Shown piece after piece: positions 42,627-50,900 of a DNA stretch of 52,254 bases (its first letter is position 1; the number at the start of each line of letters is the position of its first letter). The notes beneath the pieces are model-generated. The model ran no database searches and had not been told where the DNA came from. It saw only the letters and a list, made by a program, of their open reading frames with translations. The DNA is from Ruminococcaceae bacterium UBA5891 (GTDB lineage: Bacteria; Bacillota; Clostridia; Oscillospirales; Acutalibacteraceae), in assembly GCA_002431945.1 (NCBI GenBank), contig DJET01000083.1:2006-54259 (forward strand), in the 5' to 3' direction. The position numbers and the translations under genes were made by a program.

Positions 42627-42662
42627 AGAGGTTACTGTTATTTTGAATTACGGGGAGTAAAA

Positions 42663-44669
42663 ATGAATTCTAAGCTTAAAAAAATATTTTTAATATCTTT
42701 GGCGGCGCTTATTGCTTTTTCTTCCGCCGCCTGCAAAAAATCCGTAAAGGTAGACAACGTTTCTTCAGAGGCGGTAATTTCTTCAAAGCCCGCGGTATCC
42801 GAAGAAGCTCCGGTCGATAACGGAATAAGGCTTGTTATATCGTCGCCGCAAAAGAATACCGATTATGTAACGGAGCCCGATTATACCTTCTTCGGCACCT
42901 CTGACCCTGCTGAGCCGCTTACCGTCAACGGCGCAGCTGTTGAACGCGGGGAAGACGGCATATTTGCTTATTCCGTAAAGCTTAACGTAGGAAAGAATGT
43001 ATTTAATTTTGAACACAAGGGCGAAACGCATACATACACCGTTAATTACCGTTACGTAATTATCAAGGAATACACTCCGTCCGGCGCGCAGACCTATCCG
43101 AGCGGCTCAACGATCGTTGTAAACGTAAACGCACGCAGGGGAAGCACGGTTACAGCCGCGTTTAACGGCGAAACAATAACGCTTACACCCGAAAAAGATA
43201 CCGATGAAAACAAAACCGATTTTACAGGCTATAACGGCGTTATAAGGCTTCCTTCCGACAATGCGCAGGATCTTAACCTCGGAAAAATCACCTATAAAGC
43301 GGTACATAACGGTAAAACGGAAAGCTTTTCTTCGGGTAAGATTATCTGCAAAAAAAGCGACGTTATTGTGGATTACGACCCCAACGCAACCCCGAACGGC
43401 GGAAGATATATGAACGTAGGGTCGGGCTATATTGCCGAAATTGTGGAATACAATGCCGAAACCTTTGACGGCAACGTATCTGACGCAAGCTTAAAGGACG
43501 GATCTGTTGACTGGTCGAGACCCACTAACAATTATCTGCCAAAGGGTACGCTTGACTATTGCTCAACAAGCCTTATAAGCTATAAGGAAACCAATTATGT
43601 TACCCTGCGTGCCGGATACCGCATATATCTTGAACGCAAGGATAAGCCGCATACCGAATTAAAGCCGGTTGTTCGCCGCTATGTGGGTTCACTGCCCGAT
43701 CATAACGAGATCAAGGTTGCCGATTTTTCTGAGGACGGCTCGCACACGCGCCTTACTCTTGACGCGCTTTGGAAGGCACCGTTTTATTTGGATATTCTGC
43801 CCCAAAGCTATACAAATCCCGCAAAGCAGGATTACAGAATAACGCAGGCGACCTATAATTATATTGATATTACATTCTGCTATGCCACCTCGTTTGAGGG
43901 TGAAATTGCGGTGCCCGAAAGCAATCCCTTGTTTAAATCGGCAGAGGTAATTCAGAATTACACCGCCGACGGCTCGGCAACGAGGGATTTCACATTAAGG
44001 CTTCATCTTAAAAAGCAAGGCGCGTTTTACGGTTGGGATTCTTATTATAATGAAAATAATCAGCTTGTTTTTGAATTTTTAAATCCCAAAGCCGTAACCG
44101 CGGACGCCTCCAACGAATACGGCGTAAATCTGAACGGCGCTAAGATACTTATAGACGTAGGCCACGGCGGTAAGGATTCGGGCGCGCCAGGCTTAGGTCT
44201 TTATGAAAGCCATGCAAATTTGACTCTTGCCTTTAAAATTAAAGCCGAGCTTGAAAAGATGGGTGCCGTGGTACATATGACCCGCACCGGCGATACCACA
44301 AGCTCTACCGATGATAAATTGCAAATGATCAGAAGAATTAAGCCCGATTATTGCATTGCGGTGCATCATAATTCGAGCAACAGCTCATCTCCGCACGGCT
44401 TCGGCTCGTATTATTCAACGCCTTATTCCAAAAAAGCGGCTGAATATGTGCTTGTCAAAACCCGCGTCACAGGCATATATTCAAATGAAATATTCGATTG
44501 GCATTATTATTTTATGGCGCGTTCCTCGGTTTGTCCGGTTGTGCTTACGGAAAACGGTTTCATTTCCAATCCTACCGATTTTGAGTCGATAAAGGACGAC
44601 AGAAAGAACACATTAAAGGCTAAGGCTATTGCAAGAGGAATTGCAGATTATTTTAACTCGATACAATAA
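42663..44669 (+). CDS. Lipoprotein N-acetylmuramoyl-L-alanine amidase
   Basis: A 668-residue exported wall hydrolase. Residues 1-24 are a lipoprotein signal with lipobox SAAC (Cys24), then a Ser/Val-rich linker. The middle has Ig-like beta domains (~55-130 with VNGAAVERGEDGIFAYSVKL; ~130-220) and a longer beta-rich region, with an AMIN-like part near 380-480. The C-terminal ~180 residues are Amidase_3 with H501 in DVGHGG, an ESHANL Glu, VHHNSS and the LTENGF Glu. Strong own promoter and terminator. Unlike the CwlD-like enzyme it is large and membrane-tethered, so vegetative wall remodelling is likely. Confidence 0.9.
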   Translation: MNSKLKKIFLISLAALIAFSSAACKKSVKVDNVSSEAVISSKPAVSEEAPVDNGIRLVISSPQKNTDYVTEPDYTFFGTSDPAEPLTVNGAAVERGEDGIFAYSVKLNVGKNVFNFEHKGETHTYTVNYRYVIIKEYTPSGAQTYPSGSTIVVNVNARRGSTVTAAFNGETITLTPEKDTDENKTDFTGYNGVIRLPSDNAQDLNLGKITYKAVHNGKTESFSSGKIICKKSDVIVDYDPNATPNGGRYMNVGSGYIAEIVEYNAETFDGNVSDASLKDGSVDWSRPTNNYLPKGTLDYCSTSLISYKETNYVTLRAGYRIYLERKDKPHTELKPVVRRYVGSLPDHNEIKVADFSEDGSHTRLTLDALWKAPFYLDILPQSYTNPAKQDYRITQATYNYIDITFCYATSFEGEIAVPESNPLFKSAEVIQNYTADGSATRDFTLRLHLKKQGAFYGWDSYYNENNQLVFEFLNPKAVTADASNEYGVNLNGAKILIDVGHGGKDSGAPGLGLYESHANLTLAFKIKAELEKMGAVVHMTRTGDTTSSTDDKLQMIRRIKPDYCIAVHHNSSNSSSPHGFGSYYSTPYSKKAAEYVLVKTRVTGIYSNEIFDWHYYFMARSSVCPVVLTENGFISNPTDFESIKDDRKNTLKAKAIARGIADYFNSIQ

Positions 44670-44677
44670 TATAGGAA

Positions 44678-44698
44678 CCGCCCGTAATATACGGGCGG
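44678..44698 (+). terminator. Terminator after the amidase gene
   Basis: CCGCCCGT and ACGGGCGG form an 8-bp perfect stem with loop AATAT. The T-tract after it is weak (CTCATTTTG), so some read-through into the MATE gene is possible, and no separate promoter is evident there. Confidence 0.65.
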
Positions 44699-44725
44699 CT
44701 CATTTTGTGATAAAGGAAAGAAAAA

Positions 44726-46069
44726 ATGACGGAAAACACATTTTTAAAAGGTAAAATTTTACCGCCGCTTATAAAATTTGCGTTGCCGCTTATGCTTTCG
44801 CAGCTGCTGCAGGCGCTGTACGGTGCGGTTGACCTTATAGTGGTGGGGCATTATGCCACCACCGCGGATTTTTCCGCGGTTTCAACAGGCAGTCAGTTAA
44901 TGCAGGGTATAACGGGAATAATTATCGGTCTTACAACCGGAGTTACCGTGCTTATAGGGCAGGCGGTAGGAGCGGGAGATAATAACCGCGCCGGCGCGGT
45001 TTCCGCAGGAATGATAAAGCTGCTTTTAGTAATATCGGTTTTGTTTTCGGCGGTGCTGCTGCTTTTGGCGCCGCAGGCTCTTTCGCTTATGAAAATACCT
45101 GCCGCGGCCGCTGCTCCTGCTGCCGATTATGTAAGAATATGCGGCGCGGGAACACTGTTCATTTCGGCATACAATGCAATAAGCGGACTGTTCAGGGGCG
45201 TGGGAAACTCTAAAATGCCGCTTGTTTTTATAGCGGTAGCCTGTATTTTTAACATAATAGGCGATCTGATACTTGTTGGCGGCTTCGGTATGGGCGCCGC
45301 AGGCGCTGCTTATGCTACCGTTTTTGCCCAGGCGATAAGCGTTTTGTTTTCGGTTATATATATTGCAAGGGGCGGCTTGCCCTTTAAAATAACAAAGGCC
45401 TGCTTTAAGAATAGGGGCAGCGTTAAAAGCATTTTAAAAACAGGCACGCCGATAGCGTTACAGGATTTTTTGACGCGTATATCCTTTCTTATATTAACCG
45501 CTATTTTAAATTCTTTGGGGCTTGTGGCTTCTGCAAGTATAGGTATATCCGAAAAGCTGTTTGTCTTCCTTTCAATAATTCCTATTTCGTTTATGTCTGC
45601 CTTATCTGCGTTTGTTGCGCAAAACACGGGAGCCGGGCAGCCCGAACGCGCAATTTCCGCGCTTAAAATTTCTACCGTAATTTCGTTTATGTGCGGTATC
45701 GCCGTATTCTGCGCAACATTTTTCTTTCCTGAGGTTTTGGCGGCGGCATTTGAAAAAAATCCCGATGTTATAGCTGCGGCGGCGCGCTATCAGCGCGGCT
45801 GTGCGGCGGAGCATTTGCTTATAAGCATATATTTTTGCCAGCTGGGATATTTTAACGGACTCGGCAAAACAACCTTTGTTATGATAGAGGGAATTTTCAC
45901 TGCGTTTGCGGTGCGTATACCGCTTTCCTATATATTAAGCCGCGGCGAAAGCCCGAACCTTACAAAAATCGGTCTTGCCGTGCCTGCTTCCGCACTTGTA
46001 TGCCTTATAATGTGCTGCGGGTATATGGTATATTTAAGGCGAAGGGGTATTGACAGAAAAAAGGTATAG
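44726..46069 (+). CDS. MATE family efflux transporter
   Basis: A 447-residue, 12-helix cation-coupled exporter with the two MatE repeats: MLSQLLQALYGAVDLIVVGHYATTADFSAVSTG near the start of the first and LTRISFLILTAILNSLG in the second. Substrate unknown. ATG with AAAGGAAAG upstream. It leads a unit with an HD protein (18 bases later) and an FAD oxidoreductase. Confidence 0.93.
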   Translation: MTENTFLKGKILPPLIKFALPLMLSQLLQALYGAVDLIVVGHYATTADFSAVSTGSQLMQGITGIIIGLTTGVTVLIGQAVGAGDNNRAGAVSAGMIKLLLVISVLFSAVLLLLAPQALSLMKIPAAAAAPAADYVRICGAGTLFISAYNAISGLFRGVGNSKMPLVFIAVACIFNIIGDLILVGGFGMGAAGAAYATVFAQAISVLFSVIYIARGGLPFKITKACFKNRGSVKSILKTGTPIALQDFLTRISFLILTAILNSLGLVASASIGISEKLFVFLSIIPISFMSALSAFVAQNTGAGQPERAISALKISTVISFMCGIAVFCATFFFPEVLAAAFEKNPDVIAAAARYQRGCAAEHLLISIYFCQLGYFNGLGKTTFVMIEGIFTAFAVRIPLSYILSRGESPNLTKIGLAVPASALVCLIMCCGYMVYLRRRGIDRKKV

Positions 46070-46087
46070 GCATATAATTAACTTGCT

Positions 46088-46588
46088 ATGAAAAATTACG
46101 ATTTTTACGAATTTGCAGTTAATACCGCAAAAGGCTCAAGGCTTAAATATGAATTGAATTATATACAGCACGGAAATACCTCGTGCCTGCTGCACTGTAT
46201 TGCCGTGGCGTATTTTTGCTATGTTTTTGCCGAACGCTTTAAGTTTTTAAAGCTGCACGAAAGAGATTTGCTTCGCGGAGCGCTTTTGCACGATTATTTT
46301 TTGTACGACTGGCATATACCCGATAAAAGTCGGCCTATGCACGGGCGCTACCACCCGAAGGCCGCCTGCAAAAATGCCGAGGAGGACTTTAACCTTACCG
46401 ACATTGAAAGAGATATAATAAAAAAGCATATGTTTCCTTTAACCCTTACTCCGCCCAAATACCGTGAAAGCGTGCTGGTGTGCCTTGTGGACAAGGTCTG
46501 CTCTGTTTATGAGATATTTAAGAAAAACGCATACGGCGGCGGTACGGTTAATAAGGTATTTAAAAAAATAGGAGACGCATACAAATGA
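46088..46588 (+). CDS. HD-domain protein
   Basis: A 166-residue soluble protein with an HD-type metal site: H28/H36 region (QHGNTSCLLHCIAVA), H68-D69 in GALLHDYFLYDW, H92-type Pro-His segment (GRYHPKAA) and a distal D (LVDKVCSVYE). This is a small phosphohydrolase-type domain seen in Clostridia with unknown substrate. Weak ribosome site. Its stop overlaps the FAD oxidoreductase start by four bases, implying coupling. Confidence 0.82.
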   Translation: MKNYDFYEFAVNTAKGSRLKYELNYIQHGNTSCLLHCIAVAYFCYVFAERFKFLKLHERDLLRGALLHDYFLYDWHIPDKSRPMHGRYHPKAACKNAEEDFNLTDIERDIIKKHMFPLTLTPPKYRESVLVCLVDKVCSVYEIFKKNAYGGGTVNKVFKKIGDAYK

Positions 46589-47787
46589 AATATATTAAAG
46601 AACCGGAAAAGCAAATTCCGGTTTTAAGCGAATATGATACATTTGTGGCAGGCGGGGGAATTGCCGGTATTTCAGCGGCGCTTGCCGCCGCCAGGAACGG
46701 CGCTAAGGTATTGCTTGCGGAACGCGAGTTTTTGCTCGGCGGTCTTGCAACGTTAGGTCTTGTAACCATATATCTTCCGTTGTGCGACGGGCTCGGACGG
46801 CAGGTGAGCTTCGGTATTGCAGAGGAACTTTTGCGCCTTTCGGTAAAGCATGGGTATGAGGGTAAGTATTGTCCGTGCTGGCTTGAAAACGGAACAAAAG
46901 ACGAACGCCGAAAAAAACGTTTTGAGGTGCAGTTTAACCCGTATGTATTCGGTATTGAGGCAGAACAGCTTTTAAGGGCAAACGGCGTTGATCTTTTATA
47001 CGGCACCTCGGTGTGCGGTACAATAACGGAAAACAGCAGGATAGCATATGTGATTTTGGAAAACAAATCCGGACGAAACGCCGTAAGGGTTAAGAATGTT
47101 ATTGACGCAACGGGCGACGCCGATATAGCCATGCAAAGCGGGGAAGCTACCGTATTATTTAAACAGGGGAATGTGCCCGCCTCCTGGTGTTATGTTACCG
47201 AAAACGGAAAATTCGAGCTTAAGCCAATCGGATTTTGCGATATACCCGATTCACAGAAAACTAAGGAACAGCTGAAAAACGATAAAGCTTCTATGCGTTT
47301 TTCAGGGCTTGACGCGTCAGAGCTTACACGGCTTATGCTGTATTCGCATAAAACACTGCTTAACGAATTTTTAAAAAGCGGCGGCGTATCGCCGGAGCAT
47401 ACGATCTCAAGCGTTGCCGCCATACCGCAGATAAGAATGACGCGCCGTATAGACGGAGCATATACGCAGAACGATGATAAGTGCCATTTTGAATATGCGG
47501 ACAGCGTAGGTCTTTTTTCGGATTGGCGAAAGCCGGGTCCTGTTTACGAGCTGCCGTTTTCGGCGCTTTACGGCAAAAGGATTTCAAACCTTATAACCGC
47601 GGGCAGATGTATTTCCGTAACCGAGGCAATGTGGGACATAACGCGTGTAATCCCCGTTTGCGCCGTATCTGGTCAGGCGGCGGGAACAGCGGCGGCTATC
47701 ACCGAAAGCTTTGCCGATGTAAATATTACGAAATTACAGGGGCTGTTAAGGAACGCAGGCGTTAAGCTGCACGAAAGCGAGTTATAA
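46585..47787 (+). CDS. FAD-dependent oxidoreductase, second copy
   Basis: A 400-residue flavoprotein of the same FAD_oxidored family as the one at 5813-7570: GGGIAGISAALAAARNG, LLGGLATLGLVTI, DATGDADIAM and the end motif GRCISVTEAMWDITRV with GQAAGTAA. It lacks the C-terminal beta domain of the other. The cofactor call is firm; substrate unknown. ATG overlaps the HD gene by four bases. Confidence 0.87.
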   Translation: MKYIKEPEKQIPVLSEYDTFVAGGGIAGISAALAAARNGAKVLLAEREFLLGGLATLGLVTIYLPLCDGLGRQVSFGIAEELLRLSVKHGYEGKYCPCWLENGTKDERRKKRFEVQFNPYVFGIEAEQLLRANGVDLLYGTSVCGTITENSRIAYVILENKSGRNAVRVKNVIDATGDADIAMQSGEATVLFKQGNVPASWCYVTENGKFELKPIGFCDIPDSQKTKEQLKNDKASMRFSGLDASELTRLMLYSHKTLLNEFLKSGGVSPEHTISSVAAIPQIRMTRRIDGAYTQNDDKCHFEYADSVGLFSDWRKPGPVYELPFSALYGKRISNLITAGRCISVTEAMWDITRVIPVCAVSGQAAGTAAAITESFADVNITKLQGLLRNAGVKLHESEL

Positions 47788-47829
47788 TATTAAGAGGTTT
47801 TGCTTTTAACAGATAAAAACAATTTGTAT

Positions 47830-47858
47830 TTGACAAAGCGCATATTATGTGCTATACT
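47830..47858 (+). promoter_or_regulatory. gltB promoter
   Basis: TTGACA (47830-47835), 17 bases, TATACT (47853-47858), start expected near 47865. The spacer itself is an imperfect palindrome (AGCGCAT-ATT-ATGTGCT, 47837-47853), a possible operator. Confidence 0.75.
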
Positions 47859-47870
47859 GTATTAAATTAA

Positions 47871-47888
47871 ATGAGCAAAGGCGCTCAT
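47871..47888 (+). promoter_or_regulatory. Hexaloop hairpin, candidate antiterminator
   Basis: ATGAGC (47871-47876) and GCTCAT (47883-47888) form a perfect 6-bp stem with loop AAAGGC. The loop has A at position 1 and G at position 4, the pattern recognised by ANTAR antitermination proteins. Its loop and 3' arm are the 5' arm of the terminator that follows, so the two cannot coexist. Confidence 0.6.
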
Positions 47889-47923
47889 AAAGAGGTAAAT
47901 TCTCTTTATGGGCGCCTTTTCAA
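47877..47923 (+). terminator. Leader terminator before gltB (attenuator)
   Basis: An 18-bp stem, 47877-47894 with 47902-47919, one G-T pair, a 7-base loop and TTTTCAATTTT after it. It lies in the gltB leader, 25 bases before the start codon, so it must be bypassed for expression. Confidence 0.85.
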
Positions 47924-47944
47924 TTTTAAAACGGGGGAATTGCA

Positions 47945-50900
47945 ATGAACGAAAAGGGACTTTACCGACAGCAGTTTGAACACGACGCCTGCGGTATAGG
48001 CGCGGTTGTGAATGTGGACGGCACAAAAACTCACACCGTGGTTGACAACGCGCTGTCTATCGTTGAAAAATTGGAGCACAGAGCCGGAAAGGACGCTTCG
48101 GGCGAGACAGGCGACGGCGTTGGAATACTAGTGCAGATATCGCACAAATTTTTCAAAAAAGCCGCAAAGGAAATAGGCATAGACTTGCCCGGCGAGCGCG
48201 AATACGGCGTGGGAATGTTCTTTTTTCCGCAGGATACCCTAAAGCGCAATCAGGCTAAAAAAATGCTTGAGGTTATAGCCGAAAAAGAGGGCGTGGAGTT
48301 TTTAGGCTGGCGCGAGGTGCCTATTAAAAGTGAGATTTTGGGTCAAAAGGCTTTAAGCTGTATGCCGCACATTATGCAGTGCTTTTTAAAAAAGCCCGAT
48401 GATACGGCTAAAGGGCTTGATTTTGACCGCAAGCTGTATATAATCCGCCGCGTGTTTGAGCAGAGCAATGATAATACATATGTAGCTTCGCTGTCTTCAC
48501 GCACCGTAGTTTATAAGGGTATGTTTTTGGTAGGTCAGTTGCGCCGTTTTTACCTTGATTTACAAAACAAGGCGTACGAAAGCGCAATAGCGCTTGTTCA
48601 CTCGCGCTTTTCCACCAACACAACGCCCAGCTGGGAGCGCGCCCACCCGAACCGTTTTATACTGCATAACGGCGAAATTAACACCATTCGCGGCAACGTT
48701 GACCGTATGCTTGCGCGCGAGGAAACAATGGAAAGCTCTGTTATGGAGGACGATATGGATAAGATCCTGCCGGTTGTAAACGCGGCGGGATCCGATTCGG
48801 CTATGCTTGATAACACGCTTGAATTTCTTGTTATGAACGGAATGGATCTGCCGCTTGCCGTAATGGTTACTATCCCCGAACCGTGGCGCAACAGCAAGAC
48901 CATAACAAGGGCAAAAAGGGATTTTTATCACTACTACTCCACAATGATGGAGCCGTGGGACGGTCCTGCCGCCATACTGTTTTCAGACGGCGATACCGTA
49001 GGCGCGGTGTTAGACCGTAACGGGCTGCGCCCCTCGCGCTATTATATAACAGACGATAACACGCTTATTTTATCGTCCGAAGTGGGCGTGCTTGATATTC
49101 CCGCAGAGCATATTGTTAAAAAAAGCCGTTTGGAGCCGGGCAAAATGCTGCTTGTGGATACGGCAAAAAAACGCATTATATCCGATGAAGAGTGCAAGCG
49201 CTATTATGCCACAAGAAAGCCTTACGGCGAGTGGCTCGACCAGAATTTGGTGCGGCTTTCCGACCTTAAAATGCCTAACTGCCGCATAGAACGGTACGAT
49301 TCAAAGACTCGCGACAGGCTTTACAAGGCGTTCGGTTATACCTATGAGGACGTGCGTAACGCTATTATACCCATGGCGAAAAACGGCGCGGAGGCTACCG
49401 CCGCCATGGGCACGGATATTCCGCTTGCAATGCTTTCCGATAAGCATCAGCCGCTTTTCAATTACTTTAAACAGCTTTTCGCACAGGTTACCAATCCGCC
49501 TATCGACGCTATTCGCGAGGAGGTTGTAACCGATACCTGCGTTTATGTGGGGTCGGACGGCAACCTACTGAACGAAACCGCCGCAAACTGCGGGGTTTTA
49601 GAGCTGCCAAACCCGATTATAACCTCTGCCGAGCTTGTGAAAATTAAGGCGATAAACCGCCCCGGCTTTAAGGTGGAAACGGTATCCTTGCTTTATTACA
49701 CAAACACGCCGCTTGAGCGCGCGCTCGACCACCTGTTTGTAGAGTGCGACCGCGCTTATAAAAAAGGCGCTAATATACTTATTCTTTCCGACCGCGGCGT
49801 TGATGAGAACCACGTTGCCATACCGTCGCTTTTGGCGGTTTCGGCTATTGAACAGCACCTTATCCGCACCAAAAAGCGCACGGCGCTCTCTGTTATACTT
49901 GAAAGTGCAGAACCGCGCGACGTTCACCACTTTGCAACGCTGTTAGGCTACGGCGCGCGTGCCGTAAACCCCTATTTGGCCGAGGAATGTATAACCGAGC
50001 TTATTGATAAAAAGCTGCTCGATAAGGATTATCACACCGCAATACGCGATTATAACAGCGCTATACTTCACGGCATAGTAAAAATCGCATCTAAAATGGG
50101 TATTTCCACAATTCAGTCCTACCAGTCTTCACAGATATTTGAGGCAATAGGAATAAGTAAAGAGGTTATTGATAAATACTTTACAAATACCGTAAGCCGC
50201 GTGGGCGGTATAGGTCTTGAAGAAATCAACGAGGGCGTAGAATACCGCCACAGCCACGCGTTTGACCCGCTGGGGCTTGGCGTTGACACTACGCTTGACA
50301 GCATAGGCGAGCATAAATTACGTTCCGGCAATGAAAAAGAAGACCATATGTACAGCCCCGAAACGGTGATAGCGCTGCGCGAGGCTACGCAATTCGGCTC
50401 GTATGAGCGGTTTAAGGAGTACACCGCAATGGTGGATAACGAGCGCCGCCCGCACACGCTGCGCGGTTTGCTTGAATTTAACACAGCGGGCGTAACGCCC
50501 GTACCGCTTGACGAGGTAGAGCCTGCAAGCGAAATTGTAAAGCGCTTTAAAACGGGCGCTATGTCCTACGGTTCAATTTCGCAGGAAGCGCACGAATGTA
50601 TGGCGATTGCCATGAACCGCCTCGGCGGCAAATCAAACTCAGGCGAGGGCGGCGAACGCCCCGAAAGACTTGGAACCGAGCGCGGCAGCGCAATTAAGCA
50701 GGTGGCGTCGGGTCGTTTCGGCGTTACAAGCGAATATTTGGTTTCCGCAAAGGAAATTCAAATTAAAATGGCACAGGGCGCAAAGCCGGGCGAGGGCGGG
50801 CATCTGCCGGGTAAAAAGGTGTACCCGTGGATTGCAAAAACGCGTTATTCAACCCCCGGTGTGTCGCTTATTTCACCGCCGCCGCACCACGATATTTATT

